Under the pieces are notes generated by a model that was given only the letters and a program-made list of their open reading frames with translations, made no database searches and was not told the origin of the DNA. The translations under genes and the position numbers were made by a program. A stretch of DNA of 64,000 nt, from NCBI GenBank assembly GCA_963677325.2, contig CAXXGM010000003.1:496001-560000 (forward strand), in the 5' to 3' direction. Below are positions 25,031 to 34,532 of this stretch, one piece after another (position 1 is the first letter of the stretch; each line of letters begins with the position of its first letter). The DNA comes from G963677325 sp963677325. GTDB taxonomy: Bacteria; Bacteroidota; Bacteroidia; Bacteroidales; Prolixibacteraceae.

Positions 25031-26428
25031 TCAAGCCTTTTCTATAAACATCTTTTCATAATGATCTACCGGTTCGAATATGCCGCCACCTGAACGGTAA
25101 AAGTCCTCGTTTAAATCATAAATGCCATGATCAACCTTTACCCAGGGAGCCTCTTTGCGGGGATGGTAACTTTGCATGGTGCTCCAGTTCAGATAATTCT
25201 GGTGCCCATTGCTTTCCAGTAGTCCCAGGTCTTTAAGCCCTGGAAATGATTTTAGCCGGGCTGCAATATTTTTGTTCCATTCTACGAGGATCGGATTTAC
25301 GGTCAGGTCTGCAGCGAAGCAGGGAACATCTCTTTCGTAAGCTGCCTGTGCTATCTTCATGGTCATGCTCATCGTTTTTGCTATCGCTTTTAGGGCTATT
25401 GCCTTGTAACCCATCTGGATTCTTTTGATTGCATCTTTATCCGTATGGGCGCTTTCATCGGCTGCCAGACGTACCGGAATGTCGGAAACGTCGATCTCCT
25501 GCATCTCGTCAAATGGCTCTTCGATTAAAACGATCTGGTCAAATGCTCCGATCTTTTTGCAATGGTCAAGAAATTTCAACAGTGTTTCTTTTTTCTCATA
25601 ACGGCCGTTAGCGTCAAGATAATATGGCAGTTTCCCGCTTAGTGACCATGGGGTGCGGGCATTTCCGATGGCCTGATGTATAATTGAAATACGATTCTTA
25701 TCTTTTTCAAGCATTTCTTCCTGGGTCCCTGATTGCCCGATTTTTATCTTCATGAAAAAATAACCCTCGTTCACAGCTGACTCTATCTCATTAATTGGGA
25801 CAGAATAGGACATCAGGGGAATGGCCCCAATCTTTTCATGATGATGTGAAAGAGCCGGTTTGTATGCTTCCGGGATCATCTGGTCAAATGTCTTCAGATC
25901 ATTTTCAGCTGCATACAACAACCAGGCAGCATTATCAACTCCAACCAGTGCATTAAGGGCAAAGGTCATCCTGAGCTTAGGATTATCAGTAACCTTTTTC
26001 CCGTATTCGTATACTTCAGGCAGGATCTGATCAAGTAATTCCACCGGATTCTGAAAACTCTGGCCCTTGATCATCTGAAGTGCTTTTTCTGAAAGAAGAT
26101 ACATCAGGGCATTTCCTGCGCTGGTGGTATGATTCTCAAAAACCTTGGCATCTGACCAAAGCACACCCTGGGTAGACAAGCCAATTTTATGGATTCCGGA
26201 ATCACTCTCCATGTAATTGACCGATTGCCAGAGGTCGGTCATATAGTTTCCCTTAAAACCAAAAGGACGGATCAATGGCTCGATTTCAAAACAGGAGTCT
26301 ACTTTTTTTACCCTGATCACTTTCTCTTTTTGCTTTAAAGGAGGAGATGCCAGACCAGCTGTGCCTGCCACTAATGTACAGCCTGCAGTAGTAACTGAGT
26401 TTTTGATAAAATCACGTCTTATCATCAA
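25031..26428 (-). CDS. Mandelate racemase/muconate-lactonising-type enzyme with Tat signal
   Basis: The 465-residue protein belongs to the enolase superfamily. A twin-arginine signal (IRRDFIKNSVTTAG) suggests export. The catalytic and metal residues are in order: KIKIG with Lys227 and Lys229, LDANGRY with Asp272, LIEEPFDE with Glu304, AADESAH with Asp324-Glu325, and a further Lys at 347. These are typical of MR/MLE acid-sugar dehydratases, muconate cycloisomerases and dipeptide epimerases; the substrate is not predictable. It follows the Gfo/Idh/MocA gene on the same strand with a perfect hairpin between them, so expression may be partly uncoupled. Confidence 0.9.
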   Translation of the reverse strand: MMIRRDFIKNSVTTAGCTLVAGTAGLASPPLKQKEKVIRVKKVDSCFEIEPLIRPFGFKGNYMTDLWQSVNYMESDSGIHKIGLSTQGVLWSDAKVFENHTTSAGNALMYLLSEKALQMIKGQSFQNPVELLDQILPEVYEYGKKVTDNPKLRMTFALNALVGVDNAAWLLYAAENDLKTFDQMIPEAYKPALSHHHEKIGAIPLMSYSVPINEIESAVNEGYFFMKIKIGQSGTQEEMLEKDKNRISIIHQAIGNARTPWSLSGKLPYYLDANGRYEKKETLLKFLDHCKKIGAFDQIVLIEEPFDEMQEIDVSDIPVRLAADESAHTDKDAIKRIQMGYKAIALKAIAKTMSMTMKIAQAAYERDVPCFAADLTVNPILVEWNKNIAARLKSFPGLKDLGLLESNGHQNYLNWSTMQSYHPRKEAPWVKVDHGIYDLNEDFYRSGGGIFEPVDHYEKMFIEKA

Positions 26429-26460
26429 TGGAAGTAATTAAGGAATGAAAGAATGAAAAA

Positions 26461-26499
26461 AGGCTTTAGACTGTAGGAAAAACCTACAGTCTAAAGCCT
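26461..26499. terminator. Perfect 17-bp hairpin between two minus-strand genes
   Basis: AGGCTTTAGACTGTAGG pairs with CCTACAGTCTAAAGCCT around a five-base loop; a further AGCCTAAAGCCT follows. No clear T run follows on the minus strand, so it may be a REP-like element acting as a terminator or as an mRNA stabiliser. Confidence 0.65.
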
Positions 26500-26504
26500 G
26501 CAGC

Positions 26505-27920
26505 CTAAAGCCTATTATAAGGCTTACGGTATTCGTAGCTCAACAGTTTATTCGCTTCTTTCGAATTTACGAATACCTCTTTGTCAGCATCCCATTGAAG
26601 TCTTTCTTTTACCATCATGGAGATGGTGGCCAGATGTGCTAAACTTGTAGAACGATGTCCTTCCTCAAGAGTGCTGAATGGAGTCTGTCTTGATTTTACG
26701 CAATCCAGGAAGTTCCGGATAAGATTAACCGTACTGTTCAGATTGCTGTTGTCCCGAGAAACACCTTCCTTTACACCAAGCTTATATTCTTCACTTTCCA
26801 TCTGTTTTTTCCAATTCTGGAACTGACCAGGTGCAGTAGCCGAAATTTTATAATCGTTTTCATTGGCATACAGCGTTCCTTTTGTCCCGCGCATTTCAAT
26901 AAATCCGTAAGGCGAGAAACTCCCGGAACTTGCTTCCAGTAAATTAAAGGCGACGATCGTACCTGACGGAAACTCATAGGAGATCTGCATGGTGTCAGGT
27001 ATTGTACGGTCGTCTTCCACAGCCAGTTTACTTCCGAAAGCATTAATATACACAGGGGCCTGTTCATTTAACATCCAACGGATCAGATCAAGAAAATGTA
27101 CCCCGTTGTTGCAAAGCTGATTGCAGTATTCACTCCACCAGCGAAACATGTAGGGAGCAATATTGTATTGATAAGGACGGTAAGGTTTTGGCCCCAGCCA
27201 CGCATCCCAATTGAAGTCTTTTGGAGGAGTCTCTGGTTTCATTTTCCCAATTCCGACAGGAAACATATTACTGACATAGCAGGAACTGGCAAAGGTTACT
27301 TTTCCGATTTTACCCTGGGGAATCTCTTTGGCCAGCTTTTGAAAAGTAGGAGCTGCTCTGCGGTTCAATCCAACAACGATAATTTGTTTGCTGTTTTTTC
27401 CTGCATTGACCATTGCACGGCCTTCTGCAATCGTTCTTGAAAGAGGTTTTTCTACATATACGTCTTTGCCGGCTTTAATGGCATCAACGGTCATCAAAGC
27501 GTGCCAGTGGTCAGGAGTAGCGATGCAAACTCCATCAATATCTTTATTCTCCAGAAGTTTATGATAGTCGGAATATCTTTCAACTTTATTCTTAAAAACT
27601 TCTCCCATAGGAGGAACCTGTTTAGGCCTGTCCTCCAGATATCTGGGATCCACCTTCGACCGGTCTCTGTTAACGTAAGGTTCGTAAACGTCACATAAAG
27701 CCGCGATTTCACAATCCGGCTGACTCATGAAAATCTCAAGCAGTTGTGATCCGCGGTTACCCACACCGATAAAACCCATCCGGACTTTGTCGTTTGAACC
27801 GATGATCCTGTTATAACTTGCAGCCGCGATACTGTTTACACCAACTGAAATACCGGTGGTTATTAATCCGGTCTTGGCTATAAATTCCCTGCGCGATTTT
27901 AAATTACTTTTTGAAGTCAT
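26505..27920 (-). CDS. Gfo/Idh/MocA-family oxidoreductase with Tat signal
   Basis: The 471-residue protein starts with a twin-arginine signal (KSRREFIAKTGLITTG). An NAD(P)-binding fold follows, with MGFIGVGNRGSQLLEIF near 47-63 and IATPDHWHALMTVDAIKAGK. The motif DVYVEKPLSRT gives the conserved EKP lysine. The substrate domain has RWWSEYCNQLCNNGVHFLDL with the usual His. Tat-exported members are common in Bacteroidota and Planctomycetes and act on sugars or cyclitols; the substrate here is unknown. It sits upstream of the MR/MLE gene on the same strand. Confidence 0.92.
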   Translation of the reverse strand: MTSKSNLKSRREFIAKTGLITTGISVGVNSIAAASYNRIIGSNDKVRMGFIGVGNRGSQLLEIFMSQPDCEIAALCDVYEPYVNRDRSKVDPRYLEDRPKQVPPMGEVFKNKVERYSDYHKLLENKDIDGVCIATPDHWHALMTVDAIKAGKDVYVEKPLSRTIAEGRAMVNAGKNSKQIIVVGLNRRAAPTFQKLAKEIPQGKIGKVTFASSCYVSNMFPVGIGKMKPETPPKDFNWDAWLGPKPYRPYQYNIAPYMFRWWSEYCNQLCNNGVHFLDLIRWMLNEQAPVYINAFGSKLAVEDDRTIPDTMQISYEFPSGTIVAFNLLEASSGSFSPYGFIEMRGTKGTLYANENDYKISATAPGQFQNWKKQMESEEYKLGVKEGVSRDNSNLNSTVNLIRNFLDCVKSRQTPFSTLEEGHRSTSLAHLATISMMVKERLQWDADKEVFVNSKEANKLLSYEYRKPYNRL

Positions 27921-28239
27921 TTTTTAGTTTAATTGAAAGATTTTAAGAGAGGTAAATGAAAATCCATGAATATTCATTATCGGGTAACATGGTTGACCGC
28001 GATTTTTTTTAGAAAGTGTTTCGCTAAATTTTTTCAATAATGTCAAACCATCTTTCATGACAATCAGATTAGATTTTATCAGGTCAAAAATGTTGCTTTC
28101 AAATATAGCACATTTCTGATTTATTAAATAACTGTCTTGATTTGTTTAATAAAAACTACAGGAAACCTCAGTTATTATGAATAATAACCTTAAGGAATTT
28201 TCATAGGCTGATTAATTTTCAACCCAGGGTTAAGCGGAA
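27921..28239. other. Intergenic region without recognised features
   Basis: This AT-rich gap lies upstream of the Gfo/Idh/MocA gene and downstream of a small membrane protein gene. It should hold the promoter of the former. I see no coding, RNA or repeat signal. Confidence 0.5.
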
Positions 28240-28488
28240 TTAATGTTTCAGTTTTAGGTATATAAATCTCTTCCTTTCTCTTTTCACCAGGCTTTTGGGT
28301 CTCATTATTATTCCTATAAGGATAAAAGATAATCCTATGGCCATAAAAGGTATCCAGAATTTCACAATCGAATCGGCGCTGTGCAGATTCAGAATCATAT
28401 AGATTAAAGCTGAAATCATAACTATTATGCCGGATAAGAATATCACATCAGCTGCCCCAAAACCGATACTTTTGTAATTTCTTTTCAT
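28240..28488 (-). CDS. Small two-helix membrane protein
   Basis: The 82-residue protein has two probable membrane helices (about 14-33 and 44-62), a short loop, and a basic C-terminus (RPKSLVKRERKRF). An in-frame ATG and codon use similar to neighbours support a real gene. I do not recognise a family. It is isolated, with a MITE-like element about 120 bp upstream. Confidence 0.55.
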   Translation of the reverse strand: MKRNYKSIGFGAADVIFLSGIIVMISALIYMILNLHSADSIVKFWIPFMAIGLSFILIGIIMRPKSLVKRERKRFIYLKLKH

Positions 28489-28605
28489 GATACTGTAGTT
28501 AATTGTTGTAAATGTACAAAATTATAAAGAGTAATTCATTCATCTGTTTATTTCTGCATTTAACAGATTTAATTGCGGTAGCTCTGGTAAGATATTTACT
28601 TTTTA

Positions 28606-28837
28606 ACGTGAGTTCGATCTAAGGAATAGATAACCTAATCTGCCGAAAACACCTCAGTAGTCATGGTCGAGGGAGAAAAACCAACCTAATTACCTAATTT
28701 AATCAGGTAATTAGGTTAGTGAAAGCGTAAAATTAATCCCATCTAAGGTGTTTTTTTAAAGATTAGGTTATCGAAGACAACATTAACGCTCAAACAATCA
28801 AGCACTGTCTTATCCATTGCTTAGATCGAGTTCAGGT
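28606..28837. mobile_element. MITE-like element with IS982-type ends
   Basis: The left end ACGTGAGTTCGATCTAA and the right end (reverse complement) ACCTGAACTCGATCTAA match at 14 of 17 positions. They also closely match the IS982 end ACCTGAGTTCGATATAA at 12741-12757. Inside is a further inverted repeat: GATAACCTAATCT...CACCT near 28629-28653 pairs with AGGTG...AGATTAGGTTATC near 28746-28772. A central palindrome is CCTAATTACC...GGTAATTAGG. There is no transposase. The 232-bp structure is therefore a candidate non-autonomous element mobilised by IS982. A target duplication is not clear. Confidence 0.7.
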
Positions 28838-29070
28838 TACAATAAGTAAAGTTGATAATTTTGAGTCAAACTATCTTCGCAAGCTTTTCCTTAAACTGGG
28901 AAACCGCTTTTAAAGGTCGGGTACTTTTTCCAGCAATTCCCTCCTGCGGTATTGAGACCCTGGAACCCTTTCTGAACTCCAAAACTGGCCCCTGCGTTTA
29001 CTCATCGTTTACTCTCCCTTTACTCACTTTTCACTGTTCACTTGTTCACAGTTCATTCCTGCCGCTCCTC

Positions 29071-30207
29071 TCAATATTGCTGATAAAAAGATTTCAGGAA
29101 GGGAGTCACCTGGTTAAAAATAGGGGTGGTGAATCCGACAAACAATTCTTGCGGCCCCGGTGGATCGAGAGGCTTTTGTTTGCATATGGCCAATTGTTTA
29201 CTGTTCAGCGCCCTTTCATCTCCATTAAAAGAGCCCCATTCGCTGAACCATACATACTCTCCCGGAAATTTCTTTTGAGAAACCACCCTTTTTAGGGGTA
29301 ATTCTATAACGGTCACATCCAAAACTCCATTGGAGATCAACTCCCGGCGGTTTACCCTGAGTTTTGCTTTCACGGTGTTGTATGCCTTTACTTTACTGCC
29401 ATCCTTTAGTGTCACCGTTCCAACTTCCACACTGTCGCGCGATAATTCTTTGATTGTTTCTTTATCGTGAATCTGGCCGATCACAAACTCGTCAAAGTTC
29501 ATTTTTAACAGCTGATCAGGGTTTTTAATCCCTGCCTTTTCTGCAGATTTGGGAGAGAAATACTCTACAAATTCATTGGGCCTGTACCGGGTTAAGTTTT
29601 CAATAATCTGATTAAGGAAAAAATCAGAAGTGAGCTGATAATTTCCTGATACCCTGATCTGCTCTACAATTACCCTTAGGGTCGCATAATTCCTTGCTTC
29701 CTCCATTCTCTTTCTTACATCCTTGTATCCCGGAGAAAAACGGTCCGCCTGCTGATAATTATAAAAAGCTTCTTTCCAGGCGATACGGGTGTTTAACGAT
29801 TCATTTTTAATTCCTGCTGCATATTGTTCTTCTGCAGCCATCTTTCGTGCCTGAGCCAATTCTGCAGTAAAGTAATTTACTTTTGAAAAGATTTTCAACG
29901 CAGCGGGACAGCGGCTGATTTCATCCGACAGGCGGTTCATCAGTTCATAATAGTTTACCGTCTCTGTGTATTTGAAAGGATTATTAGTGTTTACCGCATT
30001 GTCAATTTTCCCCTGGAAATAGGTCAAAGCCATAGGATAACTTTCCCTCACCGCCTGCATGGCTTTTGACGAATTGGGATTGTTGCGCAGGCGGTTGACT
30101 GCCTGAAGGGTTGCATTCGAATAATCACCCCGCTCCAAGGCCTTTTTGCCGGTGGTGCATGAAATTAAAACGGATAATAGAAGGAGGGTATTTATAAATA
30201 TTCGCAT
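29071..30207 (-). CDS. Lipoprotein of unknown function with tetratricopeptide-like helices
   Basis: The 378-residue protein starts with a lipoprotein signal (LLLLSVLISC, cysteine 17). Residues 20-190 are helix-rich, with repeated patterns like ALERGDYSNATLQAVNRLRN and AFYNYQQADRFSPGYKDVRK that resemble tetratricopeptide units. Residues 200-378 look beta-rich (GTVTLKDGSKVKAYNTVKAK, SNGVLDVTVIELPLKRVV). I cannot assign a family name or function. It is isolated on the minus strand, with repeat-rich DNA on both sides. Confidence 0.75.
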   Translation of the reverse strand: MRIFINTLLLLSVLISCTTGKKALERGDYSNATLQAVNRLRNNPNSSKAMQAVRESYPMALTYFQGKIDNAVNTNNPFKYTETVNYYELMNRLSDEISRCPAALKIFSKVNYFTAELAQARKMAAEEQYAAGIKNESLNTRIAWKEAFYNYQQADRFSPGYKDVRKRMEEARNYATLRVIVEQIRVSGNYQLTSDFFLNQIIENLTRYRPNEFVEYFSPKSAEKAGIKNPDQLLKMNFDEFVIGQIHDKETIKELSRDSVEVGTVTLKDGSKVKAYNTVKAKLRVNRRELISNGVLDVTVIELPLKRVVSQKKFPGEYVWFSEWGSFNGDERALNSKQLAICKQKPLDPPGPQELFVGFTTPIFNQVTPFLKSFYQQY

Positions 30208-30757
30208 AGTTTAGGATAAGTTTTAAAGGCAATAAAAGTAAACAAAATGTGTATACAAATTTTAATATTCTTTTTTCATCATCTTTTCATCATAAGGGAA
30301 TAAGGGGGAAAGGTTTATGTTATTCAAACATCCCAGGTAAGCCTCGTGCTTCTAATTGTGAATTCTCTCTCCTGGCTCCATGCCCCGAAGGGGCATTATA
30401 TGAATAACCGTGGGCGCAACCCACGGCAGATGCACTCTCTGCTCCCCGTCCCCGAAGGGGGCGAATTAACTATCAATTCTCAATCCGTTACTCTCTACTA
30501 AGGGTAATTTACAGGAAAATAAGATTTTTAAATGACTCTTTATTGACAACAAAACATAAATAATCCTTATTTCCCCCCTTTTACCCTTAGTAGAAAGGGA
30601 AGAATGCACTAACGGGTTCTCTTATTCCCTTATCTTAGATTATTGTTTTAAACGAAAATCAAGAAACCTAAGAACTCAGCGTAAATGATTCCTTTTCAAA
30701 CTTAATGCTAAAAAGATCTGTCTTTTAATATTTTTTTAGTAACTTACATCACGTTAA
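30208..30757. repeat. Repeat-rich intergenic region
   Basis: No gene is supported. The region contains CCCCGAAGGGG (near 30393), CCGTGGGCGCAACCCACGG (near 30409) and a second CCCCGAAGGGGG (near 30451). An inverted repeat CTACTAAGGGTAA / TTACCCTTAGTAG brackets about 75 bp (30495-30507 and 30582-30594). Outer segments CCGTTA and TAACGG extend that symmetry. This looks like clustered REP-type elements. Confidence 0.7.
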
Positions 30758-30787
30758 ATGTTTAACCATATATTTAGAATAACCGAT

Positions 30788-31837
30788 ATGAAAGAAAACA
30801 ATTTCAGCCGGCGTGCTTTTATTGGGACAGGTCTTACTGCTGCGGCCTCGGCGGCTGTTGGAAAAACGTTATCATCTGACGCGAATTCTACTAAATCCAA
30901 CGCTGCAAATCCGGTTAATTCAAAAACTTACGGAGCCATGCCTACGCGTTCGCTTGGTAAAACAGGTTATAAAGTTGGCATCCTGAGCCTGGGAGGACAG
31001 GCCACTCTTGAAATGAAGGGAAAAGAAGAAGAATCTGAAAAAATTATCAACAGGGCCATTGATCTTGGCATTAATTACATCGATACAGCCGCCGCGTATG
31101 GGGGCGGAGTCAGCCAGATCAATATCGGCAGGGTGATGAAATCCAGGAGAAAGGAGGTCTGGCTCTCCACCAAAACCCATGACCGCACGTACGATGGCTC
31201 AATGAGGCTGTTGGAGGAAAGCCTTAAAAACCTGCGGACGGATCATCTGGATACCTGGCAGCTCCATAACATTCAGACGCAGGAACAAATTGACCAGATT
31301 TTCTCCTCCAACGGAGCTATCAAAGCGCTCGAAAAGGCAAAATCCGAAGGTATGGTTAGATACCTTGGGATCACAGGGCATTTTGAACCAATCGTCTTAC
31401 TGGAGGCGATCCGCCGTTATCCTTTTGATTCTATCCTGATGGCTTTGAATGCTGCCGATGTTCATTACCTCAGCTTTAAAAATCACCTTCTCCCTGAGGC
31501 TCAGAAAAAGGGAATCGCCATTATAGGAATGAAGGTAACCACCCGGGGAAGAATTCTGTCAAGCTGGGTTCCTCCTGCTTTGGAAGAACAGGAAGTCAGG
31601 GCCAGAACAAAAAAACCAGGAACTATCACCATTCAGGAGGCTTTAACCTATAACATGAGTTTACCGGTGAGCACCACCATTATAGGGGTCGACAATATCC
31701 CCCAAATCGAGGAGAATGTCAGGATAGCTTCCGGTTTTTCTCCGTTAAGTCACCAGGAAATGGCTGATATTGAATTTAAAACCCTTCCTATTGTAAGGCA
31801 GAGTTTATACTTCCGCCGCTGGGATCTTGGAGCCTGA
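30788..31837 (+). CDS. Aldo/keto reductase with Tat signal
   Basis: From the ATG at 30788 the protein has 349 residues and opens with a twin-arginine signal (NFSRRAFIGTGLTAAAS); an ATG ten codons upstream would push the signal inward and is less likely. The aldo/keto reductase tetrad is visible in order: Asp in INYIDTAAAYGGG with the nearby Tyr, Lys in LSTKTH and His in WQLHNI. The C-terminal TIIGVDNIPQIEENV fits the cofactor-binding end. It is followed 65 bp later by a Tat-signal dienelactone hydrolase. The pair may act on an exported aromatic or sugar-derived substrate, which cannot be specified. Confidence 0.9.
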   Translation: MKENNFSRRAFIGTGLTAAASAAVGKTLSSDANSTKSNAANPVNSKTYGAMPTRSLGKTGYKVGILSLGGQATLEMKGKEEESEKIINRAIDLGINYIDTAAAYGGGVSQINIGRVMKSRRKEVWLSTKTHDRTYDGSMRLLEESLKNLRTDHLDTWQLHNIQTQEQIDQIFSSNGAIKALEKAKSEGMVRYLGITGHFEPIVLLEAIRRYPFDSILMALNAADVHYLSFKNHLLPEAQKKGIAIIGMKVTTRGRILSSWVPPALEEQEVRARTKKPGTITIQEALTYNMSLPVSTTIIGVDNIPQIEENVRIASGFSPLSHQEMADIEFKTLPIVRQSLYFRRWDLGA

Positions 31838-31883
31838 TGACGCGCAATAAATGACATAAAATAAATGACGTGCAGTAAATGAC
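31837..31883. repeat. 14-bp phased ATGAC repeat
   Basis: ATGAC starts at 31837, 31851, 31865 and 31879, exactly 14 bp apart, with AATAA or AGTAA ending most units. The first copy overlaps the stop codon of the aldo/keto reductase. A further ATGAC at 31903 is the start of the next gene. Confidence 0.8.
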
Positions 31884-31902
31884 TTAAACCAAATAAAAAC
31901 AA

Positions 31903-32718
31903 ATGACAACCCATAAATTCAGAACAAACCGCCGCTGTTTTCTGAAAAAGACAACCGCTTTAGGAGGAATGTCCATTTTTTTGACTGTTGTTCCCTCCAG
32001 TCTTTTTGCCCAGATCACCAAATCTGATGATGCAAGGCTTATCACATTAACTCTCCGCTACCAGGGCGCCAGCGGTCCTGTATTAGCTTATCTTGCACAG
32101 CCAAAAGAAAATAAAAAACATCCGGCTGTAGTAGTAATTCATGAAAACCGCGGATTACAGCCGCATATTAAGGATGTGGCCCGCCGGCTTGCGTTGGAAG
32201 GATTCGTAGCCCTTGCTCCCGATGCTCTATCCCCATTGGGAGGAACCCCGGATAAGCCGGAAGACGCTATCCCCATGTTTCAGAACCTGGATTACGAAAC
32301 TACGAAAAAAGATTTCGTTGCTGCGGTAAAATATTTGAAAACAAATCCTCTGACAACAGGTAAGGTTGGTTGCACAGGATTTTGCTGGGGTGGTGCCATG
32401 ACCAACCAGGTTGCAGTAAATTCTCCCGAGCTGGATGCAGCAGTACCTTATTATGGAACCCCACCGAAATCCGAGGATGTTCCCAAAATCAAATCTCCGA
32501 TGCTGTTGCATTATGCCGGAAACGATGACCGGATCAATCAGGGTATTCCTGATTTTGAAAAGGCTTTAAAGAAGGCAAATGTTCCTTATCAGATTTACAT
32601 CTACGAAGGTGCGGAGCATGCCTTTAATAATGACACCAATCCTGAACGGTATAATAAACAGGCTGCTGATCTGGCCTGGGGCCGGACCGTAAAGTTTCTG
32701 AAGGAGAAATTAACCTGA
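31903..32718 (+). CDS. Dienelactone hydrolase-family protein with Tat-like signal
   Basis: The 271-residue alpha/beta hydrolase begins with a Tat-like signal (TNRRCFLKKTTALGG). The catalytic triad of the family is visible: Cys161 in TGFCWGGAM, Asp208 or 209 in GNDDRINQ and His239 in GAEHAFNND. A cysteine nucleophile is characteristic of dienelactone hydrolases, which open lactone rings. It follows the Tat-signal aldo/keto reductase, suggesting a common transcript. Confidence 0.92.
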   Translation: MTTHKFRTNRRCFLKKTTALGGMSIFLTVVPSSLFAQITKSDDARLITLTLRYQGASGPVLAYLAQPKENKKHPAVVVIHENRGLQPHIKDVARRLALEGFVALAPDALSPLGGTPDKPEDAIPMFQNLDYETTKKDFVAAVKYLKTNPLTTGKVGCTGFCWGGAMTNQVAVNSPELDAAVPYYGTPPKSEDVPKIKSPMLLHYAGNDDRINQGIPDFEKALKKANVPYQIYIYEGAEHAFNNDTNPERYNKQAADLAWGRTVKFLKEKLT

Positions 32719-32868
32719 TCCGAACGTGTGTCATTTGTCAAAAAATGCTGGGTTGTATTAGTCATAAGCTGAATTGTTATTAGTCATTTAGCTTCGCCGT
32801 CATTTGGAGATCAATGACGCCGAAGGCAATTGACCGCATAGCAAAATGACAATATCTGACTTCTTTTA

Positions 32869-33996
32869 TTAAACCGTGTTGTTATGAATGGCATTGACCT
32901 GGGCTACAAGTTCAGCGAAAGGCCTGATGTGATTGAAAAAAAACCGATATCCTTTGCACAAATAATTCAAACCATCTTCTCCGTCAGGGGATTGGATGAA
33001 GCGATCTTTCGGACATGCCCCGTTGCACATCTTGAGAACCTCGCATCGAAGACAATATTGTGGGAGGGAATCGTATTTTTGCCGGCCGAAGGATGTTTGT
33101 ATAGGATCTTCAAGGAGTTCAGTCAAAGATTGATCCCTGATATTTCCGATTAAATGTTCTTTATCGACAAAGTGATCGCAGGAGTAAAAATTTCCGTTTT
33201 GCTCTATTACAGGGACTCTGCCGCAGGTCTCTTTAAAGATGCACAACGTATGTTCCTGTCCAAAAGCGGTACGCAGTGCTTCTTCGATGATCTGAATTTT
33301 GATGCGCCCGATATCTGATCTTTTCCATTCATCAAACACGGTGCAGAGAAATCTTCCAAAAGACTCCGGATTGACCGTCTGTTCAGAAACTTTCCCTTCT
33401 TTGGTTTTTTCTACTAGCGGAATAAAAGTGATAAAAGACGCATCCAAACCTTTGAAAAAACGGTAAACTTCCAAAGGATGGTCAACATTGCAAGAACTTA
33501 CCACACATAGGATTTCACAGGGAATCTCATTTTCCCTGAGAAGCTGATAACCTCGTAACGATTCATCGAAAGCCGTTCTTCCATCTTTTCTGTTACGATT
33601 AACAGAATTAAATTCTTCAGGCCCATCCAGACTGATTCCAACGATAAACCTCTCTCTTTTTAGGAAATCTCCCCATTGATCATTAAGCAGAGTCCCGTTA
33701 GTCTGAATTCCATTAAGTAAAGTACGGTTTTTTGGCAGGTGTTTACGCTGAAGTAATACAACCCTTCTAAAGAATTCCAGTCCCGCCAATGTTGGTTCGC
33801 CTCCATGCCAGGAGAAAAACAGATCCGCCCCCTCAGAAGCCTCAATATGTTGTGTAATGTATTTTTCCAGTAAATCATCCGGAATACAATTTTCATGATC
33901 AGGATATAGGTCCTGTTTATTCAGGTAATAACAATAGGAGCAGTTCAGGTTGCATCTGGCCCCGATCGGTTTTATAAATACCTGAAAATCTTCCAT
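32869..33996 (-). CDS. anSME-like radical SAM/SPASM enzyme
   Basis: The 375-residue protein has the radical SAM motif GARCNLNCSYCYYL with Cys15, Cys19 and Cys22. FFSWHGGEPTLAG and TNGTLLNDQW are typical of anaerobic sulfatase-maturating enzymes. The C-terminal SPASM region contains CGRVPVIEQNGNFYSCDHFV and YCLRCEVLKMCNGACPKDR, providing ligands for two auxiliary clusters. Such enzymes convert a Cys or Ser of a sulfatase into formylglycine. No sulfatase with a CxPxR-type motif is in the window, so the partner is elsewhere or the substrate differs. Confidence 0.9.
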   Translation of the reverse strand: MEDFQVFIKPIGARCNLNCSYCYYLNKQDLYPDHENCIPDDLLEKYITQHIEASEGADLFFSWHGGEPTLAGLEFFRRVVLLQRKHLPKNRTLLNGIQTNGTLLNDQWGDFLKRERFIVGISLDGPEEFNSVNRNRKDGRTAFDESLRGYQLLRENEIPCEILCVVSSCNVDHPLEVYRFFKGLDASFITFIPLVEKTKEGKVSEQTVNPESFGRFLCTVFDEWKRSDIGRIKIQIIEEALRTAFGQEHTLCIFKETCGRVPVIEQNGNFYSCDHFVDKEHLIGNIRDQSLTELLEDPIQTSFGRQKYDSLPQYCLRCEVLKMCNGACPKDRFIQSPDGEDGLNYLCKGYRFFFNHIRPFAELVAQVNAIHNNTV

Positions 33997-34532
33997 CCTG
34001 ACTTTTTAATCATTTTAGTAAAAATAAATAAAATTATCAGGACATTGTTTATCATGCTTTCAACACTTTTTGAATTTACAAACAATGATTTACAGGATGA
34101 ACTTTTTATGGAAAACCTCCCCAAAAGAATTTTCCAAAAGCCCTGCATAAGGATAATTTTTTAGATTCGAAGCTGTTTGCTTCCCCTTATCTGACCCATG
34201 CCTTTCTCGGTGTTTGTTCGTATCTTGTTCGTACCTCCTTCGTATACATACGAACGAAGTGCCAACAATATGAGGAAAAGGTACGAAGTAAAGACCGGGC
34301 TAATGCTTTGTGTCTCTCTGTTTTATTCTTTGTGGTATTCTGCGTTTAAAATTTATAGTTTTAAGACAGATTTTCATGCATTTTATTGAACATGTTTCTA
34401 CTATACTTGCGTCGTCTTGCCTTATCAAAGTATAGGTGTATAAATCCCTAAGTTTATTGGAATATATTTTAACCTTTTTGCATATTTTGCGTCTCACATT
34501 AAATTAATTTGCCTTCGGCTAACAAAATTCGC
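33997..34532. other. Intergenic region with an 11-bp phased repeat
   Basis: No gene is supported. TTCGTA occurs at 34217, 34228 and 34239, exactly 11 bp apart, followed by the inverted copies ATACGAA (34250s) and TACGAAG (34280s). This resembles the arrays at 17594 and 49030. The remainder is AT-rich and probably contains the promoter of the next operon. Confidence 0.65.
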
